Counted from the stretch's first letter, positions 24,892 to 33,929 are shown. The stretch is 64,000 nt of DNA from an uncultured Rhodospirillaceae bacterium (GCA_937887565.1 CALABS010000036.1:1-64000), one strand, 5' to 3'. Numbers and translations: made by a program. The notes: a model not told the origin generated them from the sequence alone.

Positions 24892-26207
24892 AGACCCTCG
24901 CTGCCCTGGGCGGCACCCCCGTGCGCACCGCCCCCTTCCCCGCCCACAACACCATCGGTGAAGCCGAGATCCAGGCGGCCACCCGGGTTCTGGAAAGTGG
25001 CATCCTGTCGCGTTATCTGGGCGCCTGGCACGACTATTTCCTCGGCGGCCCCACCGTTCGCGCCTTCGAGGCCGACTGGGCGGGCTACGTGGGCACCCGC
25101 CACGCGGTGGCGGTCAACTCCGCCACCAGCGGACTGTTCGCCGCCGTAGGAGCTGCCGGCGTGGGCCCCGGCGACGAGGTCATCGTTCCGCCCCTGACCA
25201 TGGCCGCCTCGGCGACCGCGGCTGTGGCCTTCAACGCGGTGCCGGTGTTCGCCGACGTGGATTCGCGCACCTTCTGCCTCGACCCCGAGGCGGTGCGCCG
25301 CCGCATCACCCCGCGCACCAAGGCCGTCATCGCCGTTCACTGGTTCGGCCAGCCCGCCGACATGGACCCGATCATGGAGCTCGCCGGCCAGCATGGGATC
25401 ACCGTCATCGAGGACGCCGCCCAGGCTCCGTCGGCCACCTACAAGGGCCGCATGGTGGGCACCCTCGGCCACATGGCGGTGTTCAGCCTCAACTACCACA
25501 AGCACATCCACACCGGCGAAGGCGGCGTGGTGACCACCAACGACGATGGACTGGCCGAGCGACTGCAGCTGATCCGCAATCATGCCGAGGCGGTGGTGGC
25601 GCGCAAGGAGGTCCCCAGCCTAGTCAACCTCGTGGGCTTCAACTTCCGCCTGGGCGAGATCGAAGCCGCGATCGGCCAGCAGCAGTTGCGCAAGCTGGAG
25701 GACCTGGTGGCGCGGCGGCTGGACAATGTCCGCACCCTGGAACAGCGGCTGTCGCGCCTGCCCGGGTTGACCATGCCCCACGTCCCCGAAGGCGTCCGCC
25801 ACGTCTACTACACCCACGGCATGACCTATGATGAAACCGTCCTGGGCGTGCCCGGAGCCCGCGTCGCCGAGGCGCTCCGGGCGGAGCTGCCGCCGACGAC
25901 CCTCCGCGAGCCCGAGGGCCCGCTGATCGGCTTCGGCGGCGTCCGCCCCCTCTACATGCTGCCCATGTACCAGAATCTCGTCGGCTACGGGTCCGTCGGC
26001 TGCCCCTTCAAGTGCCCCCACTACGCGGGAACCCTGGATTACGCCCCGGGATCGTGCCCCAACGCCGAACAGGCGCATCGCAGCCTGCTGGTCCATGAAT
26101 TGATCCATCCCACCATGGGCCCCCGCGACATGGGCGACGTCGCGGACGCTTTCGAGAAGGTCTGGGAGCACGCCGGCGAGCTGCGACCGGGAGCCGCCAC
26201 GGAATGA
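24888..26207 (+). CDS. DegT/DnrJ/EryC1/StrS aminotransferase with Cys-rich C-terminal insert
   Basis: A 439-residue PLP enzyme. It has SATSGLFAAVGAAGVGPGDE, VIEDAAQAPSATYKG and Lys205 in FSLNYHKHIHTGEGG. The C-terminal part carries four cysteines in a short stretch (VGCPFKCPHYAG and GSCPNAEQ), not found in PseC, and makes it longer than the common 370-400 residues. It aminates keto sugars; the keto donor is likely the adjacent Gfo/Idh/MocA product. Start is GTG in a GTGA overlap. Confidence 0.9.
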   Translation: MKTLAALGGTPVRTAPFPAHNTIGEAEIQAATRVLESGILSRYLGAWHDYFLGGPTVRAFEADWAGYVGTRHAVAVNSATSGLFAAVGAAGVGPGDEVIVPPLTMAASATAAVAFNAVPVFADVDSRTFCLDPEAVRRRITPRTKAVIAVHWFGQPADMDPIMELAGQHGITVIEDAAQAPSATYKGRMVGTLGHMAVFSLNYHKHIHTGEGGVVTTNDDGLAERLQLIRNHAEAVVARKEVPSLVNLVGFNFRLGEIEAAIGQQQLRKLEDLVARRLDNVRTLEQRLSRLPGLTMPHVPEGVRHVYYTHGMTYDETVLGVPGARVAEALRAELPPTTLREPEGPLIGFGGVRPLYMLPMYQNLVGYGSVGCPFKCPHYAGTLDYAPGSCPNAEQAHRSLLVHELIHPTMGPRDMGDVADAFEKVWEHAGELRPGAATE

Positions 26208-27271
26208 CGCGAGTGTTGTTCATCGGTCACGACCAGGGTGCGGCCGCCATGCTCCTGCCGGTCATCCGGGACATGGTGGCCGACGGCGAGGCCATCGCCT
26301 TGGCCGCCGCCGGCCCGGCGGCGGCATTGTGGGACAGACTGCCCGCACCGGTGCTCTCCCCGGACGGCGATGGCGAGGATTGGTGGGGAGGGTATCTTGA
26401 CCGATTGCGCCCGGAACTGGTGGTCACCGGCACCGGCCACTATTCGGACTTCGAACGGAATTGCTGGCGCGCCGCGCGCAACATCGGCATCCGTACCGTG
26501 GCGGTCATCGACGCCTGGGTGAATTTCGCCGAGCGCTTCGAGCGCACGGCCGATGGTGCCTTCGTCCAACCGGACGCGGTCTGTGTCATCGACGACGATT
26601 GCCGCGAGCGCCTGGCCGCCGATTCCCGCTTCACCGGGTCCGTCCACGTCACCGGTCATCCCAATCTCGAACTGCTTCTGTCATCGGCCACCGAGGCGAT
26701 CAGGCGCCGTCCGCCCAGTTCCATCCCCAACCTGGTCTTCTTCAGCAACCCGGTGCTGCGCCAAAGCCAACTGCGCCGTCCCCATTTCGATCAGTTCAGG
26801 ACCGCTTCCGTGCTGGTAAGAGCCTTGGACGCCCACGGCCCGCTGGTCCTCAGGGTCAAGCCGCATCCGCGCGAGGACCAGGAGGCGTGGCGGCGCTGGG
26901 CGGAGGCCGAGCCGCCCCCCAAGGATGGCTGCCTCGAACTGACCTCCCTGCCTTCCGCCGACCTGCTGGTCATGTCGGACGGCGTAGCGGGCATCTCGTC
27001 GATGGCCCTCATCGAGGCCAGCCTGCTGGGCCGTCCGGTGTTGGCGTTGCAGTTCGCGAACGACCCCGACCGCTTGCAGAACCAGGCCATCAACGCCGTT
27101 CCAGGCATCACCGTCGTCGCCGAGCCTGCCCTCGCGGCCGCGGCCGCGGCCAATTTGTTCCGGCCGCCGGAGGCGACGGCCACGTTGGCCAATTTCCACC
27201 ATTGCATCGAGGACGCCTGCAGGCGCATGCGCCTGGCGATCGAAAGCGAGATGACGAGGAGCCAATCATGA
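26204..27271 (+). CDS. GT-B-fold putative glycosyltransferase
   Basis: A 355-residue protein I recognise only at fold level. It opens RVLFIGHDQGAAAMLLPVI, has VTGHPNLELLL between domains, and a C-terminal half with LVLRVKPHPRED and SDGVAGISSMALIEASLLGRPV. The layout resembles the UDP-GlcNAc 2-epimerase / CDP-glycerol glycerophosphotransferase fold. No signal peptide or membrane segment is visible. ATGA overlaps on both sides place it in the same unit as the DegT gene. It could transfer the sugar made by the preceding genes. Confidence 0.6.
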   Translation: MTRVLFIGHDQGAAAMLLPVIRDMVADGEAIALAAAGPAAALWDRLPAPVLSPDGDGEDWWGGYLDRLRPELVVTGTGHYSDFERNCWRAARNIGIRTVAVIDAWVNFAERFERTADGAFVQPDAVCVIDDDCRERLAADSRFTGSVHVTGHPNLELLLSSATEAIRRRPPSSIPNLVFFSNPVLRQSQLRRPHFDQFRTASVLVRALDAHGPLVLRVKPHPREDQEAWRRWAEAEPPPKDGCLELTSLPSADLLVMSDGVAGISSMALIEASLLGRPVLALQFANDPDRLQNQAINAVPGITVVAEPALAAAAAANLFRPPEATATLANFHHCIEDACRRMRLAIESEMTRSQS

Positions 27272-28959
27272 CCCTCCCGCGGCCGCGATCGGTCTGGGTC
27301 GCCAAGCGACTTGGCAAACTCAAGCAACTGTACGGCAACGTCCGCAGGGCCGCCCACGATCTGCGACATCTGGGCGCCACGCTCGCCCTCGCGCGCCAGA
27401 GGCGCGTCGTCGAGGACAGGCTTCGCAAGATCGCATTGTCCGGCGACGAAAGGTTCACCGGCCGGGTGCTGGTCGACGCGATGTTCGACAACCCCAATTT
27501 CTGGTACCGCTGGACCCTCCTGCGCGCGGCGCTGGGGCTGGCGCACGCCGAGGAAATCGGAGTCGTCGGCCAGTTCAATACCGGCAAGTGCGTCCGCAGC
27601 CTGAAGCGAATGGGTGTGCGTTCCGTCGTCCAGTTCAGGGACTACTATCCACCCGCGGCGGAAATGCGCCAAATCGCCAGGGAATTGCTCGCCGCCACCC
27701 GCTGTTCCCAGGATGTGCTCGAATGGCGGCTGCCGTTCGATTTTCCTGCGGCGCAGGCCTACGACCGAATCCTCAAATGGCAGCGCGGCGCCCAGGTCGA
27801 TGCGGCCGATCCCGCCCTCGAGGATTTCCTGGTGACCTGCCTGCAGCAGCTCCACGCGGCGGACCGGCTCATCGACCAGATGGATTTCTCTCTGGTATTG
27901 ATCAGCCAGACAGCGAACTTCGACCAAGGGGGGCTCGCCTGGGTCGCGGCCAAGCGCGGCATTCCCATCATCGTCAACACGGGGCACAACGGCGTTCCAC
28001 GCTTCAAGAAGGGCTTGGCGCCCGACCGCGTCTTCGCCGGCGGCGATCGTCCCCCGGCATCCCTTCTGCGGAGCCTCCCGGAGGAGCGGCGGGACAGGAT
28101 GGCGGCGGTCGGCCAGGCCTATCTGGACAGCCGCCAGAAGGGCCTGATCGCGGAACTGAGCGCCATCTACGCGTATCAGCGCCGCACCGCGCCCATCGAC
28201 CGCGCCGGCTTGGCCCGACAGTTCGGCTGGGATGCCGACAAGCCCATCGTCATGGTTTACGGCGCCAATTGGTTCGATTACCCCCATGCATTCGGCATGA
28301 GCAATTTCCGGGATTTCCTGGACTGGACCGAGGTGGTGTTGCGGGTGGCGGTGAAGGCCGATCACGCCAATTGGCTGTTCAAGGCCCACCCGACCGATGA
28401 ATGGTACGGCGGCCTGACCCTGGACGAGGTCATGCCGAAGGCACTGCCGCCGCACATTGGCATGGCATCGCGGACGGCCAGTTCCCGCGACCTCATCCGC
28501 AGCGTCGATGCCTTGACGACCGTCCATGGGACCTCGGGCCTGGAGTTCGTCAGCGCCGGAAAGCCCGTGCTGGTGGCGGACAAGGGTTGGTACCACGACG
28601 CCGGCTTCTGCGTGGCGGCGCGGACCCGCCAGGAATACATCGATCTGTTGGGAACCGTGTGGTGGAGCGACGTGGACATGGCGGTCGCCCAGCGCAATTG
28701 CTTCATCTTCGCAGGATGGCTGTTCGCGTGCCCGGAATGGCAGGGAAACCTCGTCTGCGGCGATGATGCGGAACGAACCGATCTTTATTGGAAGCTGGCC
28801 GAAATGCTCGATTCGACCCCGCGCGAACTGGCGCGGGAAATCGCCGAGATTAGGCGCTGGTACGGCGGCAAGGTGGAGGGATATCATGTCGACAAGATGC
28901 GCGAGGCCAGCGCGTACCGGCTCGCCAACAGTGTAAGCGACCGCGGACGGGGTTCGTGA
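27268..28959 (+). CDS. Capsule-synthesis-like protein (KpsS/KpsC-type fold)
   Basis: A 563-residue cytoplasmic protein. The C-terminal third looks like the Capsule_synth family: LFKAHPTDEWYGG, SSRDLIRSVDALTTVHGTSG and SAGKPVLVADKGWYHDAGF. The N-terminal 300 residues (VGQFNTGKCVRSLKRMGV, VVQFRDYYPPAAEM) are less recognisable. KpsS and KpsC are retaining Kdo transferases of capsule linkers, so a role in adding a nonulosonate-like sugar is plausible. I am sure only of the general resemblance. Confidence 0.6.
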   Translation: MTLPRPRSVWVAKRLGKLKQLYGNVRRAAHDLRHLGATLALARQRRVVEDRLRKIALSGDERFTGRVLVDAMFDNPNFWYRWTLLRAALGLAHAEEIGVVGQFNTGKCVRSLKRMGVRSVVQFRDYYPPAAEMRQIARELLAATRCSQDVLEWRLPFDFPAAQAYDRILKWQRGAQVDAADPALEDFLVTCLQQLHAADRLIDQMDFSLVLISQTANFDQGGLAWVAAKRGIPIIVNTGHNGVPRFKKGLAPDRVFAGGDRPPASLLRSLPEERRDRMAAVGQAYLDSRQKGLIAELSAIYAYQRRTAPIDRAGLARQFGWDADKPIVMVYGANWFDYPHAFGMSNFRDFLDWTEVVLRVAVKADHANWLFKAHPTDEWYGGLTLDEVMPKALPPHIGMASRTASSRDLIRSVDALTTVHGTSGLEFVSAGKPVLVADKGWYHDAGFCVAARTRQEYIDLLGTVWWSDVDMAVAQRNCFIFAGWLFACPEWQGNLVCGDDAERTDLYWKLAEMLDSTPRELAREIAEIRRWYGGKVEGYHVDKMREASAYRLANSVSDRGRGS

Positions 28960-29945
28960 CGATGTGCCCTTCCGTTGCCTGTCCCTTGTGCGGGGGTGTT
29001 GTCTTCAAATCGCTGCGGCATGTTCCCGAGGCCAATTTCAACTCTCGGATCACCGCCTTCACCGTGCGGCGTTGCGTGGATTGCGGGCTGGCGCACATGG
29101 ATCCGTGGCCGACGGCACGGGACCTGGAGGAATTGTACGTCGACTGCGGCATCTTCTCGGCGCCCCCCCGCCAGCCCCCACCCAAGCCATCGCCATGGAG
29201 ACGCATGCTCGAGCGGATCTACCGCCGCTATGGTTCGGACCTGCGGTTCGTCGCGAAGACCTGCATGGAGCTGGCGCCCCGCAAGGAGAGGCTGGAGGTC
29301 CTGGATGTCGGATGCAGCACCGGAAACCTGATTCGGGCGTTCTTCCGCCACGGGGGCGGTAGGGCCGACGTCACCGGCCTCGACATCGACCCCGGCGCGG
29401 CCCGCAACGCACCGTCCGACCTTCGCGACAAGATCGTAACCGGCGACTTCCTCACTCTCGACCTCGACCGGCGGTTCGACATCATCACCATGAAATTCCT
29501 GGTGGAGCACTTGTTGGATTTCAACGCCTACGTCGCACGTGCCAGATCCTTGTTGGCGCCGGGGGGCGTGCTGTTCATCTCGACTCCCGACATCGACTCC
29601 CCCATGGCCGTGCAGCAAGGTGCCCAATGGCATTCCCTGAACAGCCAGGAGCAGCGGATCGGCCATATCGTCTGGTTCAACCGGGCCTCCCTATACCGGC
29701 TCGCCGCCCTCCACGGGCTGAGTGTGCAACGCTGCACGAACCGCGGCGCCTTCTTCTTCCACTTGCCTTTGCCGATGCAAAGAACTCTACTTCACATCCT
29801 GGGGAGAGAGCCAACCAGCGGACGGGTCATCAGATCAGACACCCTAAGGCTGTTGGCCGCCGCGTTCGGCGATGGATGGCTTTCTGAAAAACTTGACTAC
29901 GGCGATTCACTTTATGCGTTCATGACGCGTATGGAAACCCAATGA
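28956..29945 (+). CDS. SAM-dependent methyltransferase with N-terminal zinc-ribbon-like motif
   Basis: A 329-residue protein. Cys pairs CPLCGG and CVDCGL near the N-terminus look like a zinc ribbon; a class I methyltransferase follows (LDVGCSTGNLIRAF, TGLDIDPGA, VEHLLDFNAY). The start is a GTG overlapping the previous stop, and an ATG two codons later is equally possible. The layout is common among methyltransferases in O-antigen clusters that modify sugar hydroxyls. Target unknown. Confidence 0.82.
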   Translation: MTMCPSVACPLCGGVVFKSLRHVPEANFNSRITAFTVRRCVDCGLAHMDPWPTARDLEELYVDCGIFSAPPRQPPPKPSPWRRMLERIYRRYGSDLRFVAKTCMELAPRKERLEVLDVGCSTGNLIRAFFRHGGGRADVTGLDIDPGAARNAPSDLRDKIVTGDFLTLDLDRRFDIITMKFLVEHLLDFNAYVARARSLLAPGGVLFISTPDIDSPMAVQQGAQWHSLNSQEQRIGHIVWFNRASLYRLAALHGLSVQRCTNRGAFFFHLPLPMQRTLLHILGREPTSGRVIRSDTLRLLAAAFGDGWLSEKLDYGDSLYAFMTRMETQ

Positions 29946-29959
29946 GGGGGAGCAGGCAA

Positions 29960-30790
29960 ATGACCGAGTATGTTCGGAAATTTCGCGAAGACATGATCCA
30001 ACCGCTCACCAGTGAGCAGCTTGAACATTTTCGCGAACAGGGCTTCCTGATCTTGAAGTCCGCTGCCGTCTCGGCCTTCCAGGCAGACATGGAAGAGACC
30101 ATCCGTCAGATTTCTCTTCGCTTGCTGCGAAAGATCGGCGTCGACATCGGACCGCTTGAGGGGATGTCCTACGACGCCTTGGTGAAGTGGTGCTACGACA
30201 ACGAAAAGGACTCGGAATACACCCGTCTTTTCTACGAGATGTATCCGACCATGGCGGAGGTCATCGCCACCATCGCTCATCCCCTGCCCACTTGGCTTGC
30301 CAAGTCCGTGGGCATCACCTCACCGATCCCGATCACCCTGCCAGCGGTCCGCGTCGACCGCCCCGGCAACACCCGATACATGACCAACCCCCACCAGGAC
30401 TACTGGTACAGCCTGCTGTGCGACAATTCCGTGGTGATCTGGTTTCCGCTGGTTAGCATCGATCGAGACATGGGCCTCCTCGGCGTGGTCCCGGGCAGCC
30501 ACAAGGACGGCTTCCAGCCGTTCTCCGAAGCCCCCGACGGCTGCACCTTCACCATGCGCAACGACTATCCGGAATCCTCCTATGTCGAAGCGAGCATCGG
30601 CAAGGATGAGATCTTGATCTTCAACCAGTTCCTGGTGCACCGCAGCGGCTACAACAATGGCAAGATGCCCCGGATGACCATGCAGTTGCGATTCAATGAC
30701 CTGGACACGATGGACGGCGTGAAGCAGACGTTCGTCGCGATCTCGTCGCCGTACGTGGTCCAGCGCCAGAAGGAACTGCTCGCCAATTAG
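29960..30790 (+). CDS. Phytanoyl-CoA dioxygenase-family (PhyH) protein
   Basis: A 276-residue Fe(II)/2-oxoglutarate dioxygenase. Iron ligands appear as His145-x-Asp147 in NPHQDYWYS and His227 in FLVHRSGYN, and a later Arg (MTMQLRFND) could bind 2-oxoglutarate. The N-terminus LTSEQLEHFREQGFLIL is typical. It would hydroxylate a sugar, lipid or amino acid. I chose the ATG with the strong GAGGGGGAG site 8 nt upstream, not the ATG overlapping the previous stop 18 nt earlier. It is the first of two PhyH genes in this module. Confidence 0.88.
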   Translation: MTEYVRKFREDMIQPLTSEQLEHFREQGFLILKSAAVSAFQADMEETIRQISLRLLRKIGVDIGPLEGMSYDALVKWCYDNEKDSEYTRLFYEMYPTMAEVIATIAHPLPTWLAKSVGITSPIPITLPAVRVDRPGNTRYMTNPHQDYWYSLLCDNSVVIWFPLVSIDRDMGLLGVVPGSHKDGFQPFSEAPDGCTFTMRNDYPESSYVEASIGKDEILIFNQFLVHRSGYNNGKMPRMTMQLRFNDLDTMDGVKQTFVAISSPYVVQRQKELLAN

Positions 30791-30796
30791 CCTGAC

Positions 30797-30818
30797 GGAC
30801 GGGGCGACAGCCCCGTCC
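30797..30818 (+). terminator. Strong intergenic hairpin, possible attenuator or terminator
   Basis: GGACGGGGC and GCCCCGTCC form a perfect 9-bp stem with a GACA loop seven bases after the PhyH stop. The following bases are C-rich with only CTTATT, so it lacks a proper U tract. It is more likely a partial terminator, RNA stabiliser or processing site than a strong intrinsic terminator. Confidence 0.4.
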
Positions 30819-30849
30819 ACCCCCCTTATTCGCTCAGAAGGACGTTCTC

Positions 30850-31545
30850 ATGGCGACGGTGTCGCAAGCTGACAAGAATTGGGAAACCTTCCACGTTGAG
30901 AAGGTGCAGCGGAACTATCCCAAGTGGCCGAACGAAATCATGCTGAAGCTGGCCTTCGGCGCCTATCTCGCCAATCCGCTCAAGATTGTCGAGGGCATGA
31001 AGGTGCTCGATGTCGGCTGCGGGTTTGGCAACAACCTGGTGCCCTTCATCGACAAGGGATGCGAGGGTTTCGGCACCGAAGTCACCGCCGAGACCGCTAA
31101 ATTGGCCCAGGATCTGCTGACCGAGCGCGATTACCCCTGCGACATCCGGCATGGCTACAACCAGAGCCTGCCCTTCGCCGACGACACCTTCGACCTTCTT
31201 CTCTCCATCAACGTCCTGCACTACGAGAAAACCGACGAGGATATCGCCGCAAGCATCAAGGAATACTGCCGGGTGATGAAGCCCGATGGCGCGATGATCC
31301 TCCTGACCGTGGGCCCAGAGCACTCCATCTACAAGAAGGCCAAGGTGGTCGGCCACCACCGCTTCCTGGTTCAGGACTTCGACTTCCGTGACGGCGAACA
31401 GTATTACTATTTCGACAACACGAAGTACCTTGACGCGAAGCTGTCAGAATATTTCGGCGACGTCGAGACCGGCCGGGTGACGGAACAGTTGATGATCCGG
31501 CCGCTCGACTTTCTGGTGGCGGTCGCGCGCAACAAGAAAGGCTGA
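30850..31545 (+). CDS. Class I SAM-dependent methyltransferase
   Basis: A 231-residue Methyltransf_11-type enzyme with LDVGCGFGNNLVPF, SLPFADDTFDLLLSINVLHY and CRVMKPDGAMILL. It has a clear ribosome site, AGAAGGA 7 nt before the ATG, consistent with fresh initiation after the hairpin in the preceding gap. Neighbours are a PhyH dioxygenase and a hexapeptide acyltransferase. The substrate is probably an intermediate or product of this module. Confidence 0.85.
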   Translation: MATVSQADKNWETFHVEKVQRNYPKWPNEIMLKLAFGAYLANPLKIVEGMKVLDVGCGFGNNLVPFIDKGCEGFGTEVTAETAKLAQDLLTERDYPCDIRHGYNQSLPFADDTFDLLLSINVLHYEKTDEDIAASIKEYCRVMKPDGAMILLTVGPEHSIYKKAKVVGHHRFLVQDFDFRDGEQYYYFDNTKYLDAKLSEYFGDVETGRVTEQLMIRPLDFLVAVARNKKG

Positions 31546-31555
31546 CGGCGGTAGA

Positions 31556-32251
31556 ATGTCCGGAACACGGAAGCTCGTCATCTTTGGCGGCGGCGAAATC
31601 GCGACGCTGGCGCGGTTCTATTTCACCCACGACAGCGACTTCGACGTCGCGGCCTACGTGGTCGACGACAACCAGGTCGCGTCGGATCAGTTGGACGGCC
31701 TTCCGTTGGTGGGTTTCGGCACGGCCCTGCGCCGATATCCGCCGGGTGAGTACGCCATGTTCGTGGCGCTTTCGTACCGGCGGCTGAACCGGAACCGCCA
31801 GGAAAAGTTCGAGATGGCCCGCCAGGCCGGCTATGAGTTGCCCTCCTACGTCTGCTCGAAATCGGTGACCTGGCCCGACCTGACGGTGGGGGCCAACTGC
31901 TTGATCCTCGAGAACCAGACCATCCAGCCGGGTGTGGTCATCGGCGACAACGTCATGGTATGGAGCGGCAACCACCTGGGCCATGGCTGCCGGTTGGCCG
32001 ACCATGTCTATCTGGCGTCCCATGTGGTGCTGTCGGGGCATTGCGAGATCGGCCAGCGGAGTTTCCTGGGGGTGAACGCCACGGTGCGGGATTTCGCCAA
32101 GGTCGGCGAGGACTCCTTCATTGCGATGGACGCCTCGGTCACCGGCGACGTGCCGGCGGGTTCCGTGGTTCTGGGGGCGCAGGGAACGGTGTTCACGCCG
32201 GACACGCGCCAAGCGCGGATGCTGAAGAAGAAATATTTCGGATTGGACTAA
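31556..32251 (+). CDS. PglD-like hexapeptide-repeat sugar acyltransferase
   Basis: A 231-residue protein. The N-terminal Rossmann-like domain KLVIFGGGEIATLARFYF is followed by a left-handed beta-helix (about 105-215) with hexapeptide repeats around VTWPDLTVGANC, NQTIQPGVVIGDN, GNHLGHGCRLADH, HCEIGQRSFLGVN and DASVTGDVPAGSVV. PglD-type enzymes N-acylate amino sugars with acyl-CoA. The catalytic His is probably in NHLGHG. It could acylate an amine put on by the DegT or class IV aminotransferase (inference). Confidence 0.87.
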   Translation: MSGTRKLVIFGGGEIATLARFYFTHDSDFDVAAYVVDDNQVASDQLDGLPLVGFGTALRRYPPGEYAMFVALSYRRLNRNRQEKFEMARQAGYELPSYVCSKSVTWPDLTVGANCLILENQTIQPGVVIGDNVMVWSGNHLGHGCRLADHVYLASHVVLSGHCEIGQRSFLGVNATVRDFAKVGEDSFIAMDASVTGDVPAGSVVLGAQGTVFTPDTRQARMLKKKYFGLD

Positions 32252-32263
32252 AGGAAAGAACCG

Positions 32264-33196
32264 ATGCTGTTCCGCAAGCCCGTCACTTGGCGCAAGCTCG
32301 GCCGCGTCGCGGCTCCGCGCATCGATCTCGCCTGGAACCAGACCCATATGTCGCTTCCCACCGCCGAGGTATTGGGTCCCGGGCGGGTGAGGGTCTATTT
32401 CGGCGGGCGGGACCATCTTAACCGTTCGCAAATCGGCTATGTGGAATTCGATCCGGAAAACCCCCAGCAGACCCTGCGCCAATCCGAGCGGCCGGTCCTG
32501 ACCCTGGGCGAACTGGGCACCTTCGATGACAACGGTGTGATGCCATGTTCGGTGGTGCGCGACGGCGACGAGGTGCTGCTGTACTACGTGGGTTGGAATC
32601 CGCGCGCGACGGTGCGATTCGCCTTCTACAGCGGGCTGGCGATCAGCCGGGACGGCGGCGAGACCTTCGTCCGCCACTCCCGCGCCCCGATCCTCGAACG
32701 GACCGACCGCGAGCCCTTCGTCAACGCCTCGCCCATGGTCATCCGTGACGGTGACGTCTGGCGCATGTACTACGTTTCCGGCGAGGGCTGGATCCATCCC
32801 GACCTGCCGCGCTACGACATCAAGTATGCCGAATCCCGCGATGGCCGAACCTGGCACCGCGACGGACACACCGTCATCGGCTTCAGCCATCCCGGCGAGC
32901 ACGCCCTTGCCCGGCCGGCCGTCATCAAGGACGGCGACGTCTATCGGATGTGGTTCGCCCAGAAAGGCGCCGACTTCGATCGTGGCCACAATTACCGCAT
33001 GGGATATGCCGAGTCCGCTGATGGCGTCACTTTCGTCCGGCGCGATGACCTGGCGGGCCTCGATGTGGCGACCGAGGGATGGGATTCGGAGATGGTCTGC
33101 TACGGGTTCCCGTTCCTGTGCCAAGGGCGGCGCTACATGGTCTACAACGGCAACAACTACGGCTATGCCGGTTTCGGGTTGGCGGTCGAGGAATGA
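32264..33196 (+). CDS. Five-bladed beta-propeller glycosidase-like protein
   Basis: A 310-residue cytoplasmic protein with repeated blades of the GH43/GH32/GH130 type: VRVYFGGRDHLNRSQIGYV, VLLYYVGWNP, WRMYYVSGEGW, YRMWFAQKGADF and YMVYNGNNYGYAGFG. No signal peptide is present, so it probably handles an intracellular sugar or nucleotide sugar rather than exported glycan. Related proteins turn up in O-antigen loci without known function. ATGA overlap ties it to the WbqC gene that follows. Confidence 0.75.
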   Translation: MLFRKPVTWRKLGRVAAPRIDLAWNQTHMSLPTAEVLGPGRVRVYFGGRDHLNRSQIGYVEFDPENPQQTLRQSERPVLTLGELGTFDDNGVMPCSVVRDGDEVLLYYVGWNPRATVRFAFYSGLAISRDGGETFVRHSRAPILERTDREPFVNASPMVIRDGDVWRMYYVSGEGWIHPDLPRYDIKYAESRDGRTWHRDGHTVIGFSHPGEHALARPAVIKDGDVYRMWFAQKGADFDRGHNYRMGYAESADGVTFVRRDDLAGLDVATEGWDSEMVCYGFPFLCQGRRYMVYNGNNYGYAGFGLAVEE

Positions 33197-33909
33197 GCAA
33201 GACCATCGCGATCATGCAGCCGACCTATCTTCCGTGGGTCGGGTTCTTCGCGTTGATGGGCCAGGTCGACGCCTTCGTCTTCCTGGATTCGGTGCAGTTC
33301 GACCGCCGCAGCTGGCAGCAGCGCAACCGAATCCGTACCAAGGACGGGGAGCAGATGCTGACGGTGCCCGTGTTCAAGAAGGGAAAGCGCGCGCAGACGA
33401 TCGCCGAGGTCGAGATCGACCATGACGGCGCGCCGCTGGAGAAGCACGCCCGCGCCATCGCCCTGGCGTATGCCAAGGCCCCTTGCATCGCGGGGCCGGG
33501 GCGTGCCCTCCTCGACATCCTGTCCCGCCGCCACCGGCTGCTGGTCGACCTTAATCTCGACATCATCGACTGGGCTCGGTCCGTCCTGGGAATCTCGACC
33601 CCGTGCCTCCGCAGCAGCACCCTCTCCGCCACCGGCTGCAAGGCCGACCTGTTGGCGGCCATCTGCGTCGAACTGGGCGCCGACCACTACTTGTCGCCGC
33701 CCGGATCACGGGACTATCTGGACGCCTCCACGGCCATGACCGACGTCAATGTCTCGGTCGAATACTTCGCCTACGAGTGCCAACCCTACAGCCAACAGCA
33801 CGGCGACTTCGTTCCTTATCTGTCCGTGGCCGACCTGATCCTCAACCACGGACCGGACGCGGCGGCCATCATGCGCGCGGGTGTGCGGCCCGCGCCCCCA
33901 GCCGCCTGA
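33193..33909 (+). CDS. WbqC-family protein
   Basis: A 238-residue member of the WbqC-like family, found in O-antigen and flagellar glycan clusters. It opens TIAIMQPTYLPWVGFFALM, has DAFVFLDSVQFDRRSWQQRN and VPVFKKGKRAQTI, and ends with the family's YFAYECQPYSQQHGDFVP and LILNHG. The biochemical activity of the family is not established to my knowledge; it often lies beside aminotransferases or acyl carriers, hinting at amino-acyl decoration of sugars. Confidence 0.88.
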   Translation: MSKTIAIMQPTYLPWVGFFALMGQVDAFVFLDSVQFDRRSWQQRNRIRTKDGEQMLTVPVFKKGKRAQTIAEVEIDHDGAPLEKHARAIALAYAKAPCIAGPGRALLDILSRRHRLLVDLNLDIIDWARSVLGISTPCLRSSTLSATGCKADLLAAICVELGADHYLSPPGSRDYLDASTAMTDVNVSVEYFAYECQPYSQQHGDFVPYLSVADLILNHGPDAAAIMRAGVRPAPPAA

Positions 33910-33929
33910 TCCCGTCACGGAGCATCCCC

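Noticed and set aside
27134..27152. GGCCGCGGCC-rich inverted repeat
   Set aside because: It encodes an alanine run in the GT-B protein and is explained by codon composition.
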